A stretch of DNA of 64,000 bases from Mesorhizobium waimense (GTDB lineage Bacteria > Pseudomonadota > Alphaproteobacteria > Rhizobiales > Rhizobiaceae): the NCBI RefSeq assembly GCF_003601975.1, contig NZ_QZWZ01000001.1, positions 1-64,000 of the forward strand, read 5' to 3'. The position numbers were made by a program, and so were the translations under genes. Positions 24,367-34,955 of the stretch are shown piece after piece. How positions within the stretch are numbered: the first letter of the stretch is position 1; every line of letters starts with the position of its first letter. The notes beneath the pieces are model-generated. The model was not told the origin of the DNA and searched no databases. It worked only from the letters and a program-made list of their open reading frames with translations.

Positions 24367-24942
24367 TCAGCCGCGTTTGCCGGTCAGCGTCATGTCGAAG
24401 TTGACGACGTTGGAATAGATCGGCGTGCCGACATCCATGCCGTAGCGCGACCTCAGCACCTTGCCGGTGACATGGAACTTGATCGTGCCACCCTTGAGGC
24501 CGCCGAGTTCGGCAGTGAATTTTTCGGCAAACGTCTTGCCGCGCGCCGTCAGTTGGCCGGTGACCAGGGCCGTCGTGTCGCTGGTGCGCTTGACGCTGGT
24601 CGAGCGGAACTTGATTTCCGGGCTGTTGGCCGCGTCGAACACTGCGTCGGAGCGCAGGAAGGCATCGATGCGGCCCTGCCCGGTGCCGACGCTTTCCGGG
24701 TAGATGGTGAGATTGACCGCGGAGCGCCCGACATCGCTGTTGTCGATGCGGATCGTGCCCTTGAAACGGGCGAAGGCGCCGTCGAACCCGCCGCCGCCGG
24801 CCTTGCCGATGGTGAAGCGGATGCTGGAACCCGCCGGGCTGATCGTATAGCTGCCGGCGGCATCGCTCAGCGCCACCGCGGCGAAAACAGGCATGGCAAG
24901 GCAAGCGGCAAAAGCCGCCAATCCGAGGATGCGCGCATACAT
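24367..24942 (-). CDS. Periplasmic YceI-family protein
   Basis: 191 residues from the ATG at 24942 with AAGGA upstream. Residues 1-22 form a Sec signal peptide (ILGLAAFAACLAMPVFA). The rest is a YceI lipocalin-like barrel (SIRFTIGKAGGGGFDGAFAR, FKGTIRIDN) that can bind isoprenoid-like lipids. The cytochrome b561 gene follows on the same strand; YceI and b561 genes often occur together, consistent with a quinone-linked role in the envelope. Confidence 0.85.
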   Translation of the reverse strand: MYARILGLAAFAACLAMPVFAAVALSDAAGSYTISPAGSSIRFTIGKAGGGGFDGAFARFKGTIRIDNSDVGRSAVNLTIYPESVGTGQGRIDAFLRSDAVFDAANSPEIKFRSTSVKRTSDTTALVTGQLTARGKTFAEKFTAELGGLKGGTIKFHVTGKVLRSRYGMDVGTPIYSNVVNFDMTLTGKRG

Positions 24943-25009
24943 GGGTTTTTTCCTTCTGGAGACACGCACTGTCTGCGTCCTCGTCCCATGAACGTATCAG
25001 CCGCTCGTC

Positions 25010-25588
25010 CTATTCCACATCCTGTGCTGACGAAGGCGTGATCATGCGAACGAGCACGCTGTCGCGCAGCCAGTAATGATGACGCAGCGCAGCCAGCGCA
25101 TGCAGGACGACAAGCGCGATGCCGGCATAGGCAAGATACCAGTGCGCTTCCGTCCAGAAGCTCTCCGCTGCGTCCGACATGGCAAGCGGCAAATTCGGAA
25201 TGACGAACAGGCTGAACGGCATGCTGGGGATTTCCAGCATCGACACCGACACCAGCGCCCAGCCGGAAAACGGCAAGGCAAGCTGGAACGCGTAGAGTGC
25301 AAAATGCGCGACCGGCGCCGTTCGCCGCTCCAAGGCTCCGACCGAGCTTGGCAACGCCGGCGTCGCATTGCCAAGGCGCCAGGCGATGCGCAGGATCACC
25401 AGGCCGAGCAGCAGGAAGCCGAAGGATTTGTGCAGCTGGATCAGCTCGAAGGCCGCGCGCTGGCTCTCGATCCGCACCATGATGAAGCCAAGCACGAACT
25501 GGCCGATGAAGATCAGCGCGATCAGCCAATGGAGGATGATCGACGCCCAGCCATAGCGGGTCGGGCTGTTGGTGATCATTGTCGTCAT
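25010..25588 (-). CDS. Cytochrome b561
   Basis: 192 residues from the ATG at 25588, with four hydrophobic helices. Heme-ligating histidines are visible in ILHWLIALIF, IQLHKSFGF, TEAHWYL and VLHALAALRHHY. It is a bacterial di-heme b561 (CybB type) that passes electrons from the quinone pool, often to superoxide or lipocalin-type partners. It lies 67 bases upstream of yceI on the same strand. Confidence 0.88.
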   Translation of the reverse strand: MTTMITNSPTRYGWASIILHWLIALIFIGQFVLGFIMVRIESQRAAFELIQLHKSFGFLLLGLVILRIAWRLGNATPALPSSVGALERRTAPVAHFALYAFQLALPFSGWALVSVSMLEIPSMPFSLFVIPNLPLAMSDAAESFWTEAHWYLAYAGIALVVLHALAALRHHYWLRDSVLVRMITPSSAQDVE

Positions 25589-25624
25589 GGTCACTCAACG
25601 ATGGCCGGGCCATCTTTCGTCCGG

Positions 25625-26515
25625 TCAGCCACTCACCTTGAAGAAGTCGACGAAGGCGCGCAATGCCGGCCGCATCTGCCGCCGGCTTGGATAATAGACG
25701 AAGAAACCGTCGAAGGTCGGGCACCAGTCCTCCAGCACGCGGATCAGCCTGCCATCGGCAAGCGGCTTGCGGATATAGTCCTCGAACACGAAGGCAAGTC
25801 CGGCGCCGTCGACCGCCGCCCTGGCGACGAGGTGATCCTCGTCGAGGATCAGCGGGCCTTGCGCGGCAAACTCGATCTCTTCGCCGCCCTTCTCGAATTC
25901 CCAGCGATAGAGGATGCCGCTGGAGAAGCGGAAGCGGATGCAACGATGGTCGGCCAGCTCGCGCGGATGGCGCGGCTTGGGGCTCGTCGCGAAATAGGAT
26001 GGCGCGCCGACCACCGCGCCGCGAATATCGGGCCCGATGCGCACCGCGATCATGTCGCGCTGCAGGCTCTCGCCGAGGCGCACGCCGGCGTCGAAGCCGC
26101 CTTCGACGACGTCGGTGAAGCGGTCCTCGATGACGATCTCCAGCACGATGTCGGGATAGGCGGCCGCAAAAGCGCCGAGCCGCGGCGTCAGCGCCAGATG
26201 CGCGGCGGTGCGTGGCACGGTCAGCCTGAGATTGCCGGCCGGCCGCTCGCGCGACTCTACGGCCGATTCCAGCGCAAGGTCGATCTCCGACAGCGCCGGC
26301 CGCAGGCGCTCCAGCAGCTGAGCACCCTCTTCGGTGGGCGCGACGCTGCGCGTGCTGCGCGCCAGCAGCCGCACGCCGAGCCGCGCCTCCAGGCTGGACA
26401 CCGCGTGGCTGACCGCCGATGGCGCAATGGCCAGCTCCCTGGCCGCGCCGCGAAAACTGCCGCATTGGGCGACGGTTGCCAGCACCGCCAGTTGGGAAAG
26501 ATGCGCTCGGTTCAT
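25625..26515 (-). CDS. LysR-family transcriptional regulator
   Basis: 296 residues. An N-terminal winged helix (LAVLATVAQCGSFRGAARE, AVSHAVSSLEARLGVRLL) and a periplasmic-binding-like effector domain follow the standard layout. It is divergent from the aldo/keto reductase at 26697 and lies upstream of the cytochrome b561 and yceI genes, either of which could be its target. Confidence 0.88.
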   Translation of the reverse strand: MNRAHLSQLAVLATVAQCGSFRGAARELAIAPSAVSHAVSSLEARLGVRLLARSTRSVAPTEEGAQLLERLRPALSEIDLALESAVESRERPAGNLRLTVPRTAAHLALTPRLGAFAAAYPDIVLEIVIEDRFTDVVEGGFDAGVRLGESLQRDMIAVRIGPDIRGAVVGAPSYFATSPKPRHPRELADHRCIRFRFSSGILYRWEFEKGGEEIEFAAQGPLILDEDHLVARAAVDGAGLAFVFEDYIRKPLADGRLIRVLEDWCPTFDGFFVYYPSRRQMRPALRAFVDFFKVSG

Positions 26516-26588
26516 TGATCTATCTTTTAGAACAGCCCGTGCAAATGAGAGCCGATTATCGAACAGGAAGCAAGCCGCTATCTCCTAA

Positions 26589-26635
26589 TGCATGTCGCCC
26601 AAAAGTGCGTAGCGGTTTTGGGGCAATGACATGCA
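26589..26635. repeat. Palindromic repeat with AAAAGTG...GCGGTTTT core, copy 1
   Basis: TGCATGTC and GACATGCA are perfect inverted arms around the core AAAAGTGCGTAGCGGTTTT. The same core, with different arms, recurs at 32934-32977 and 39450-39492. It lies between the LysR and aldo/keto reductase genes. Confidence 0.6.
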
Positions 26636-26696
26636 CAAACAAAGACCTAAAGCGCGTTGTCGACGCGCTCTAGGCATCACAACAAGGAGATGCGCG

Positions 26697-27692
<996 letters not shown>

Positions 27693-27695
27693 GCC

Positions 27696-27851
27696 TTCAC
27701 CCTGCCCCTTGTGGGGAGGGTCGGCTCGCTGTCGCAGCGAAGCGGAGCAAGACGGGGTGGGGTAGCGCCCCTACGAGAACCCCCACCCCGCTTCGCAAAA
27801 CCCGCCTTGCGGCATTGCTTCGCGACTCTCCCCACAAGGGGCAGGGTGAGG
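27696..27851. repeat. Long palindromic intergenic element
   Basis: The ends TTCACCCTGCCCCTTGTGGG and CCCACAAGGGGCAGGGTGAG are near-perfect inverted repeats. Inside, GACGGGGTGGGG pairs with CCCCACCCCG, so the whole 156 bases can fold into one long hairpin. It sits precisely between two convergent stop codons (27692 and 27852), as expected of a rhizobial palindromic mosaic element that also ends transcription. Confidence 0.75.
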
Positions 27852-28454
27852 TCACCACGGCACGACCGAAATCTCCGGCCAGTTCTCCTTGGCTCGCACC
27901 CCCTTGGCCTCATGCGTTCGCTGATTATCCATTGCCCGGTTCGGCGTGATGCGAAACGAAAAAATGTCGTCGAGCCCGAACGGCGCCACCAATTCGAGCT
28001 GCCCATCCCCGTCGAAGCGGACGCCCGCCGCATGGGTCTTCGAAGCGAAATAACGAACTGACTCACTGGAACTCGTGTACCGCGGACACGGTTGCCCGAA
28101 TTTCTGCGGGTACCACAGATGCACCCGCGCCTGGTTGCGCACTTCGATCGGCAGTCTCAGCCCCCCGAAATGCTGCGCCGCCCGGCGGATGACGGCGTCC
28201 TCGGCCTCGTAGGACAGGTTGCTGTCGTCGAAATAGAACAGGTCGACATCCTTGATGCCATAGCCCAGCGGCTTGCCGGTCAGGTGGTTCCAGATGCTGT
28301 TGTAGAGCGCGCCGGACACCACCAGCCAGTCCGGCAGATCAAGCTGGCGCACCCGCGCCAGTGTCTCGGCAAGCAGCGGATCAGCCACGACGATCTTAAT
28401 GAACGCCGCGCGCTGCTCTTCGAAAGCGAGGCCGGAATAGCGCAGATGATCCAT
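27852..28454 (-). CDS. Nucleotidyltransferase-like protein
   Basis: 200 residues. LPDWLVVSGALYNSIWNHLTG followed by GIKDVDLFYFDD is the typical pattern of the NTP_transf_6 group: a Gly-Ser-like strand, then the Asp-x-Asp metal site. The partner and substrate nucleotide are unknown. It lies 40 bases downstream of pheT on the same strand and may be read from that operon. Confidence 0.75.
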   Translation of the reverse strand: MDHLRYSGLAFEEQRAAFIKIVVADPLLAETLARVRQLDLPDWLVVSGALYNSIWNHLTGKPLGYGIKDVDLFYFDDSNLSYEAEDAVIRRAAQHFGGLRLPIEVRNQARVHLWYPQKFGQPCPRYTSSSESVRYFASKTHAAGVRFDGDGQLELVAPFGLDDIFSFRITPNRAMDNQRTHEAKGVRAKENWPEISVVPW

Positions 28455-28494
28455 CGCCCTTTGGACGGCGATTCGCCATGCCTCCGCAATCCCT

Positions 28495-30903
28495 CTACGC
28501 CCTCAGCACACCGCCCGTCTGCTTGCCGACATTCTCGACGATGCGCTTGGCCAGCGCCTCGAAATCTTCGTCGGTCAAGGTCTTTTCGACCGGCTGGATC
28601 GCCACCTCGATGGCGATCGACTTCTTGGCCGCTCCCAGCGACGCGCCTTCGAAGACATCGAACACCGAGACGCCGGTGATCAGCTTCTTGTCAGCGGCCA
28701 AAGCTGCGCGCACCAGCGTGCCGGCTTCGACTCCCCTGTCGACGACGAAGGCGAAATCGCGCTTCACCGCCTGGAAGGCGGACAGCTCCAGCTTCGGCTT
28801 AGTCCGCGTCGGCTTGGCCTTCGGCTCCGGCACGGCGTCGACGAAGACCTCGAAGCCGCACAGCGGTCCGGAAACATCCAGCGCCTCCAGCGTCTTCGGG
28901 TGGAATTCGCCGAACGTACCCAAAACGACTTTTGGTCCGAGCTTGATCGTGCCGGAGCGGCCGGGATGATACCAGTCGGGTCCACCGGGTTCGATCTGCA
29001 GCCGGTCGACCGGCGCGCCGCAGGCTTCGAGTGCTGCGACCGCATCGGCCTTGGCGTCGAACACGCCGACTGGGCCTGAATTGCCGGCCCAGTTGCGGCC
29101 GGAGCCGTCGAGCTTGGCTGTGCCGCGGCGCACGCCGGCGGCCACGCGCCGCTGCTGGTCGGCGCCGTCACCCTCATAGGTGCCCGAGACCTCGAATAGC
29201 GCCACGTCGCCGATGCCCTTGTCGGCATTACGCTGCGCAGCGGCGATCAGGCCGGGCAGCAGCGATGGCCGCATGTCCGACATGTCGGCTGCGATCGGGT
29301 TGGCGAGCTTCAGCGCCGTCTGGCCGCCGCCGAACAGTTCGGCGTGTTTGGCCGGAATGAACGACCAGGTGACGGCCTCCATCATGCCGCGCACGGCAAG
29401 CGCACGCTTGGCCGTGCGGGTGCGGATCTGCAGCGTGGTCAGGATTTTGGAATTGACCGCGTCGTGCGACCCGAGCGGCTGTGGCACGATGTTGTCGACG
29501 CCGTGGATGCGCATGACTTCCTCGACCAGATCAGCCTTGCCGTCGACATCCGGCCGCCAGGAGGGGACCTTTACGTCGACGATGTCGCCCGTGCCCTGCG
29601 GCTCGAAGCCGAGGCGCGACAGGATGTCGAGGGTTTCCGCCCTGGGTACCTCGATGCCAGTCAGCCGCTTCACTTCCGACAGCGGGAAGGCAACGATCTT
29701 CGGCGTATGGCCGGCATAGCCGGTCACTTCCATCTCCGTCGGCGTGCCGCCGCAGAAATCGAGCACAAGCTTGGTCGCCAGCTCGACGCCCGGTACCATG
29801 AATTCCGGGTCGACGCCGCGCTCGAAGCGGTAGCGCGCATCGCTGATGATGCCGAGTATACGGCCGGTGCGCGCGGTGGTGATCGGATCCCAAAGCGCCG
29901 ATTCGATCAGCACGTCGGTGGTGCTCTCATCGCAGCCCGAATGCTCGCCGCCCATGATGCCGGCGATCGATTCCACGCCATCCTCGTCGGCGATGACGCA
30001 CATTTCCGGCGTCAATGCGTATTCGCGATCGTCGAGCGCCTGCACCTTCTCGCCGTCGCGTGCGCGCCGCACGGTCAGATTGCCGGCGACCTTCTTGGCG
30101 TCGAACACATGCAGCGGCCGGCCGCGGTCGAAGGTGACGTAGTTGGTGATGTCGACCAGGGCGCTGATCGGCCTGAGACCAATGGCGATCAGCCTTTGCT
30201 GCAACCATTTCGGCGACGGGCCGTTCTTCACGCCCTTGACCAGCCGCAGCGCGAAGCCGGGGCAGAGCTCCGGCGCTTCGATCGTGACCTTGACCGGGCA
30301 CATGCCGCTGCCGGCATGCGGCATGATCGCACCGCCGACGAGGCGGCCAAGGCCGCTCGCGGCCAGATCGCGCGCGATGCCGTACACGCTAGTCGCGTCC
30401 GGCCGGTTCGGCGTCAAATTGATCTCGATCACCGGATCGTCGAGATGCGCATAGGCGGCGAAACTGGTGCCGACAGGCGCATCGGCGGGCAGATCGATGA
30501 TGCCGTGATGCTCGTCCGACAGGTCCAACTCGCGCTCCGAGCACATCATGCCGTGGCTCTCCACGCCGCGGATCTTGCCGACCGTCAGCGTCACGTCGAT
30601 GCCGGGAACATAGGTGCCGGGCGCGGCAAAGGCACCGATCAGGCCGGCGCGGGCGTTCGGCGCTCCGCAGACGACCTGGATGGGAGCCTTGCCGTCACCG
30701 GTATCGACGGTCAACACGCGCAGCCGGTCGGCGTCGGGATGCTGCACCGCCGTCAGCACCTTGGCGATGACGAAGGGTTTCAGGCCGGCCTTGTCGTCGA
30801 CATGCTCGACTTCGAGGCCGATCGAGGTCAGCCGCTCGACGATTTCCGTCAGTGATGCGTCGGTCTCGAGGTGATCCTTGAGCCAGGAGAGGGTCAATTT
30901 CAT
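28495..30903 (-). CDS. pheT: Phenylalanine-tRNA ligase, beta subunit
   Basis: 802 residues, the usual length. It starts [18 protein letters not shown], has the tRNA-binding domain ([20 protein letters not shown]), the B3/B4 editing domain, the B5 domain, and ends with the ferredoxin-like anticodon-binding domain ([16 protein letters not shown]). With PheS it forms the alpha2-beta2 enzyme charging tRNA-Phe. Its start ATG overlaps the stop of the GFA-family gene (ATGA), so translation is coupled. Confidence 0.98.
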   Translation of the reverse strand: MKLTLSWLKDHLETDASLTEIVERLTSIGLEVEHVDDKAGLKPFVIAKVLTAVQHPDADRLRVLTVDTGDGKAPIQVVCGAPNARAGLIGAFAAPGTYVPGIDVTLTVGKIRGVESHGMMCSERELDLSDEHHGIIDLPADAPVGTSFAAYAHLDDPVIEINLTPNRPDATSVYGIARDLAASGLGRLVGGAIMPHAGSGMCPVKVTIEAPELCPGFALRLVKGVKNGPSPKWLQQRLIAIGLRPISALVDITNYVTFDRGRPLHVFDAKKVAGNLTVRRARDGEKVQALDDREYALTPEMCVIADEDGVESIAGIMGGEHSGCDESTTDVLIESALWDPITTARTGRILGIISDARYRFERGVDPEFMVPGVELATKLVLDFCGGTPTEMEVTGYAGHTPKIVAFPLSEVKRLTGIEVPRAETLDILSRLGFEPQGTGDIVDVKVPSWRPDVDGKADLVEEVMRIHGVDNIVPQPLGSHDAVNSKILTTLQIRTRTAKRALAVRGMMEAVTWSFIPAKHAELFGGGQTALKLANPIAADMSDMRPSLLPGLIAAAQRNADKGIGDVALFEVSGTYEGDGADQQRRVAAGVRRGTAKLDGSGRNWAGNSGPVGVFDAKADAVAALEACGAPVDRLQIEPGGPDWYHPGRSGTIKLGPKVVLGTFGEFHPKTLEALDVSGPLCGFEVFVDAVPEPKAKPTRTKPKLELSAFQAVKRDFAFVVDRGVEAGTLVRAALAADKKLITGVSVFDVFEGASLGAAKKSIAIEVAIQPVEKTLTDEDFEALAKRIVENVGKQTGGVLRA

Positions 30904-31337
30904 GACTGTGTTCCGTCCGGGTTAGACGACGATGGTCTTGGCACGCTGGTCTTGAGATGACGCGGCAAGTCGTCCGGCATGTGCAGGAAGGGCAACTGCT
31001 CACGCACATGGGCATGATGCGTCGGCCGGAAATAGGCCGGCATGTCCATGGCGCCGAGCGTGAAATAGATGTGGTCTTCGAGCCGCTCGTCGACATAGGC
31101 GATCGGCGAGCCGCAGATGCCGCAGAACGAGCGCGTCACCGGCCCGTTCTCGTACATCTTCAGCGCCTTGCCGGTGAAGGCGACCTGGTCGGTCAGGAAG
31201 CCGACAAAGGCCGACACCGGCGCGCCGCTCGCCCGCCGGCAATCGCCGCAATGGCAATAGCTGACATGGTGCGGTTCGGCCGAAGCCTCGAACCGCACGG
31301 CGCCGCAACGGCAGCCACCAGTGTGCGGCGCTGTCAT
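30900..31337 (-). CDS. GFA-family (glutathione-dependent formaldehyde-activating-like) protein
   Basis: 145 residues. The zinc-binding Cys pattern is complete: [25 protein letters not shown] and [12 protein letters not shown] proteins bind two zinc ions; the original member adds glutathione to formaldehyde, but most members have unknown substrates. It is wedged between pheS and pheT, overlapping both by ATGA, so all three must be translated together. This is an unusual interruption of the synthetase operon. Confidence 0.9.
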   Translation of the reverse strand: MTAPHTGGCRCGAVRFEASAEPHHVSYCHCGDCRRASGAPVSAFVGFLTDQVAFTGKALKMYENGPVTRSFCGICGSPIAYVDERLEDHIYFTLGAMDMPAYFRPTHHAHVREQLPFLHMPDDLPRHLKTSVPRPSSSNPDGTQS

Positions 31338-32419
31338 GCGCTTAAGCCGCCGAACAAGGTCGGCATGTCGAGCGGCCTGAAGCCGTAATGCGACAGCCAG
31401 CGTACGTCTGCGTCGAAGAAGGCGCGCAGGTCCGGCATGCCGTATTTCAGCATGGCGATGCGGTCGATTCCCATGCCCCAGGCGAAGCCCTGGTATTCGT
31501 CCGGGTCGAGCCCGCCATGGCGCAGCACATTGGGATGCACCATGCCGCAGCCGAGGATCTCCATCCAGTCGGAGCCTTCGCCGAAGCGCACTTCGCCAGG
31601 CCGCGAGCGGTCGCACTGGATGTCGACCTCGAGGCTCGGCTCGGTGAACGGGAAGAAGGACGGGCGAAAGCGCATCTTGACGCTCGGCACCTCGAAGAAG
31701 GCCTTGCAGAACTCCTCCAGCACCCACTTCATGTTGGCGACGTTGGCCGACTTGTCGATCACCAGCCCCTCGACCTGATGGAACATCGGCGAGTGGGTGG
31801 CGTCGGAATCCTGCCGGTAGGTCTTGCCGGGGATGACGATGCGGATCGGCGGCTTCTGCCGCTCCATGGTGCGGATCTGCACCGGCGAAGTATGGGTGCG
31901 CAACAGCTTGCGTTCGCCCTTCTCGTCCGGCTGGAAGAAGAAGGTGTCGTGCATCTCGCGCGCCGGATGCCCCTCGGGGAAATTCAGCGCGGTGAAATTG
32001 TAGTAGTCGCTCTCGATATCCGGGCCTTCGGCGATGGCGAAGCCGAGATCGCCGAAGATCGCGGCGATCTCGTCGATGACCTGGCTGATCGGGTGGATGC
32101 GGCCGCGCTCGGCCGGCGACTGGCGCACCGGCAGCGTCACGTCGACTGTCTCGGCGGCAAGCCTGGCAGCGATCGCCACATCCTTCAGCTCGGCCTTGCG
32201 CTGGGTGAGCGCCTCGGTGACGCGGTTCTTCAGGCCGTTGATCGCCGGGCCCTTGACCTGACGCTCCTCGGCGCTCATCGCGCCAAGCGTCTTCAGCATT
32301 TCGGAGACCGAGCCCTTCTTGCCGAGTGCCGAAACGCGCACGGCTTCGATCGACGCCTCGTCGGCGGCCGAGGCAATGTCGGCCATCAGGGAATTTTCGA
32401 GAGTTTCCATGTCGCTCAT
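31334..32419 (-). CDS. pheS: Phenylalanine-tRNA ligase, alpha subunit
   Basis: 361 residues. It has the N-terminal coiled-coil arm and class II motifs: [19 protein letters not shown], motif 2 ([16 protein letters not shown]) and the late [19 protein letters not shown] with motif 3. The catalytic subunit for Phe activation. It is preceded by a terminator hairpin at 32444-32475 that may act as an attenuator, and is followed by the overlapping GFA gene. Confidence 0.98.
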   Translation of the reverse strand: MSDMETLENSLMADIASAADEASIEAVRVSALGKKGSVSEMLKTLGAMSAEERQVKGPAINGLKNRVTEALTQRKAELKDVAIAARLAAETVDVTLPVRQSPAERGRIHPISQVIDEIAAIFGDLGFAIAEGPDIESDYYNFTALNFPEGHPAREMHDTFFFQPDEKGERKLLRTHTSPVQIRTMERQKPPIRIVIPGKTYRQDSDATHSPMFHQVEGLVIDKSANVANMKWVLEEFCKAFFEVPSVKMRFRPSFFPFTEPSLEVDIQCDRSRPGEVRFGEGSDWMEILGCGMVHPNVLRHGGLDPDEYQGFAWGMGIDRIAMLKYGMPDLRAFFDADVRWLSHYGFRPLDMPTLFGGLSA

Positions 32420-32443
32420 GTTCCAGACCCGATTGAGCCAAAG

Positions 32444-32475
32444 AAAAACCCGCGCCAGCCGTGCCAGCGCGGGTT
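32444..32475 (-). terminator. Intrinsic terminator between rplT and pheS
   Basis: On the minus strand AACCCGCGC, an 11-base loop, GCGCGGGTT, then TTTCTTT: a 9-bp perfect stem with a T-run. It ends the rpmI-rplT transcript and, lying just before pheS, could also serve as an attenuator of the pheS operon. Confidence 0.85.
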
Positions 32476-32514
32476 CCCCAAATCAGAATTGCGAATGCTT
32501 GGGAAGCGCTGGTC

Positions 32515-32916
32515 TTAAGCGACAGCGCTTTCAAAAGCGTTCGGCGTGGTGTTCTTCAGGTATTCGAGCGCGACCTTGGCCTTGGCCACGAGAGCGGCGA
32601 ACGCCTGCGGCTCGTGGATGGCCATGTCCGACAGGATCTTGCGGTCGATCTCGATGCCGGCCTTGTTGAGGCCGTCGATGAAGCGGCCATAGGTCAGGCC
32701 GTGTTCGTGCGTCGCGGCGTTGATGCGCTGGATCCACAGCGCGCGGAACGAGCGCTTGCGGTTCTTGCGGTCGCGATAAGCGTACTGCAGCGACTTTTCC
32801 ACCGCCTGCTTGGCGATGCGGATGGTGTTCTTGCGACGGCCGTAGAAGCCCTTGGCGGCTTTCAGGACCTTCTTGTGCTTGGCGTGCGAGGTGACGCCTC
32901 TTTTTACGCGTGCCAT
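32515..32916 (-). CDS. rplT: Ribosomal protein bL20
   Basis: 133 residues, starting [19 protein letters not shown] and containing [20 protein letters not shown], both diagnostic. It binds 23S rRNA early in large-subunit assembly and, in many bacteria, represses its own operon. It lies 90 bases downstream of rpmI with a palindromic repeat in the gap. Confidence 0.98.
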   Translation of the reverse strand: MARVKRGVTSHAKHKKVLKAAKGFYGRRKNTIRIAKQAVEKSLQYAYRDRKNRKRSFRALWIQRINAATHEHGLTYGRFIDGLNKAGIEIDRKILSDMAIHEPQAFAALVAKAKVALEYLKNTTPNAFESAVA

Positions 32917-32933
32917 GTCATGATCTCCTTAAA

Positions 32934-32977
32934 GCAATTCCAGGAAAAGTGCCTAGCGGTTTTCCGTTCGGAATTGC
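32934..32977. repeat. Palindromic repeat with AAAAGTG...GCGGTTTT core, copy 2
   Basis: Arms GCAATTCC and GGAATTGC flank AAAAGTGCCTAGCGGTTTTCC. It lies in the 90-base gap between rpmI and rplT. The arms differ from those of the other two copies but remain perfectly complementary. Confidence 0.6.
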
Positions 32978-33006
32978 GTAAAACAAATGCGTCCGGACCG
33001 AATGCC

Positions 33007-33210
33007 TTAGAGGCCGTTCGGCAGAAAATTCTTGATGACCTTCTTGCCATCCGGTTCAGCCAGAACCATCGTGCCGCGGGCATTTCGAATGAACTTGTTG
33101 GAACGCTTGATCATGCCGTGACGCTTGCCGGCCGCAGCCGACAGGACTTTACCCGTACCTGTGATCTTGAACCGCTTCTTGGCGGCCGATTTGGTCTTCA
33201 TCTTGGGCAT
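33007..33210 (-). CDS. rpmI: Ribosomal protein bL35
   Basis: 67 residues: [20 protein letters not shown] at the start, KRHGMIKRS in the middle, and the usual hydrophobic end. A small large-subunit protein transcribed ahead of rplT. In this window an isoprenylcysteine-methyltransferase-like gene separates it from infC. Confidence 0.98.
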   Translation of the reverse strand: MPKMKTKSAAKKRFKITGTGKVLSAAAGKRHGMIKRSNKFIRNARGTMVLAEPDGKKVIKNFLPNGL

Positions 33211-33308
33211 TTTGCTACTCCGTTTCTACGAGGTCCCTGTCGTGCCTTCGGCACTCCGCGCCTCTTGTTTTGTTCGCTTCGGGCCGACCAAAGCCCGAAA
33301 AGCAAATG

Positions 33309-33340
33309 AAACCGCCACGGCATGCCCTGCCGGGCGGTTT
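33309..33340 (-). terminator. Probable terminator after the methyltransferase-like gene
   Basis: AAACCGCC and GGCGGTTT form an 8-bp stem about 60 bases beyond the stop at 33404. The T-run is short on both strands (GGCGGTTTCATTT on the minus). It probably separates infC and the methyltransferase-like gene from rpmI-rplT transcription. Confidence 0.5.
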
Positions 33341-33403
33341 TCTTGGAACGGCGGTCCTATACGTCAAAGCAGGCCGGTGCGCAACACCCGCCGGGATGCG
33401 ACG

Positions 33404-34054
33404 TTATGGCAGCCGGAACAGCACCGGCAATATGCCCGACTGCTGCGCACCGTCGATGGTCTCGAAGACCGGCAGCGCCACCAGGAACACCAGGCCGTCC
33501 AGCAGCGTGGTCAGAAGCAGACGCGGCTTGAAGCTGCCGGTATCGCCTTCCTCATAAAGCGAAAGCTTCGGGAAGAAGCGCGGCACCTTCACCAAATAGG
33601 CCTGGTATGGCACGCCGAGAGCCTCCTTGAGGAATTTCTCCTCGCGCAGGATGACAATATAGAAGGCGCCCGCGCAGAGCAGCCCAAAGCCGATCGTTGC
33701 CGTGATCGAGCCGATCTGCGCGCCGACGCCGGCGGCGGCTATGCTCGAGAAGACATAGAGCGGGTTTCGGGTGATCGAGTAAGGTCCGCCGGTCACCACC
33801 TCGGAGGATTTGCGCCCGCCAATATAGAGCGTCGACCACAGACGTCCGACGACGCCGAGGAAGATCAAAAGCACGCCGAACATCTCGATCGTTTCGTGCA
33901 CCGGGGTGTCTGGCGGAAAGGTCGACTGCCCGAACAGCAGCGCCGCGAACAGGACGACAACGAGCACCGCAAGCACCATCCGGCGCGTGTGCTGGTAGTT
34001 GCCCAGCCCATATTTGACGTCCTTGACGTCGGCAGGCTTCACTTCATTGACCAT
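33404..34054 (-). CDS. Isoprenylcysteine carboxyl methyltransferase-like membrane protein
   Basis: 216 residues from the ATG at 34054 (MVNEVKPADVKDVKYG); the frame extends upstream without support. About five membrane helices. GGPYSITRNPLYVFS and REEKFLKEALGVPYQAYL are the conserved SAM- and membrane-binding signature of the ICMT/PEMT-like family. Bacterial members methylate lipids or unknown small molecules, since prenylated proteins are lacking. It sits between infC and rpmI. Confidence 0.8.
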   Translation of the reverse strand: MVNEVKPADVKDVKYGLGNYQHTRRMVLAVLVVVLFAALLFGQSTFPPDTPVHETIEMFGVLLIFLGVVGRLWSTLYIGGRKSSEVVTGGPYSITRNPLYVFSSIAAAGVGAQIGSITATIGFGLLCAGAFYIVILREEKFLKEALGVPYQAYLVKVPRFFPKLSLYEEGDTGSFKPRLLLTTLLDGLVFLVALPVFETIDGAQQSGILPVLFRLP

Positions 34055-34209
34055 GTCGGGATCCGATCGTCGAGGAATCCAGAGCAAAATTGCTCCGGCG
34101 GCGATCGCAGCGTCTGGACAAGAAACAGGCGTCCCGCCGATCGCCGGGACGCCCTGGGCCATGATTCAGGCGGATTTAGAGCGCGATGAGCACGCTGAAC
34201 TGATCGTGA

Positions 34210-34746
34210 TCAGCGGGGCGCCAGAACCATCATCATCTGGCGGCCTTCGAGCTTCGGTTCCGCTTCGACCTTGGCAATCGGCGCCACTTCCTCGCGCACC
34301 TTGTTCAGAAGCTGCATGCCGAGTTCCATATGCGCCATCTCGCGGCCGCGGAAGCGCAGCGTCAGCTTGACCTTGTCGCCTTCCTCGAAGAAGCGTCGCA
34401 CGGCCTTCATCTTGGTCTCGTAGTCGTGGCTGTCGATGTTCGGGCGCATCTTGATCTCCTTGATCTCGATGACCTTCTGGTTCTTGCGCGCCTCGGCCGC
34501 CTTCTTCTGGTTGGCGTATTTCAACTTGCCGAGATCGAGGATTTTTACGACGGGCGGTACCGCATTGGGCGATATCTCGACCAGATCGAGCCCGGCCTCT
34601 TCGGCGAGCAGCAATGCGTCGTTGATGGAAACGTCGCCGCGGTTCTGGCCTTCTGCGTCGATAAGCTGGACCCGGGGAACCCGGATGTCGCGGTTGGAGC
34701 GCGGCCCATCCTTGGTGGGCGCCGCTGCTTTGAAAGGTCTGCGAAT
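34210..34746 (-). CDS. infC: Translation initiation factor IF-3, ATT start
   Basis: 178 residues, the normal length, only if translation starts at ATT (34744-34746, read ATTCGCAGACC). AAGGAGA lies 9 bases upstream. The first in-frame ATG is much farther in and would remove the N-terminal domain. [20 protein letters not shown] and [19 protein letters not shown] are diagnostic. IF-3 discriminates against non-standard starts, so the AUU codon provides self-regulation as in E. coli infC. Confidence 0.95.
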   Translation of the reverse strand: MRRPFKAAAPTKDGPRSNRDIRVPRVQLIDAEGQNRGDVSINDALLLAEEAGLDLVEISPNAVPPVVKILDLGKLKYANQKKAAEARKNQKVIEIKEIKMRPNIDSHDYETKMKAVRRFFEEGDKVKLTLRFRGREMAHMELGMQLLNKVREEVAPIAKVEAEPKLEGRQMMMVLAPR

Positions 34747-34955
34747 GGTCGTGGTCTCCTTGAGCCGTTTCGTTCAGGGTTGTTGCAGTTCGGATGTTCA
34801 GGACGCGCCAATGTGGTGAGCGCGCGGCGCAAGTCAATAGCACAGCCTTCTCAGGAAATCACCTGATCGCGAGCCTGCACCAAGCAAAGAAAGTTGCAGA
34901 CCGCTTTTCGTTGAACGCCCGGCTGTGCCAAAAGACCCGGCGTGAGGGAAAAGCC

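Noticed and set aside
25076..26518. 480-codon plus-strand frame over b561 and the LysR gene
   Set aside because: Antisense shadow of two clear genes.
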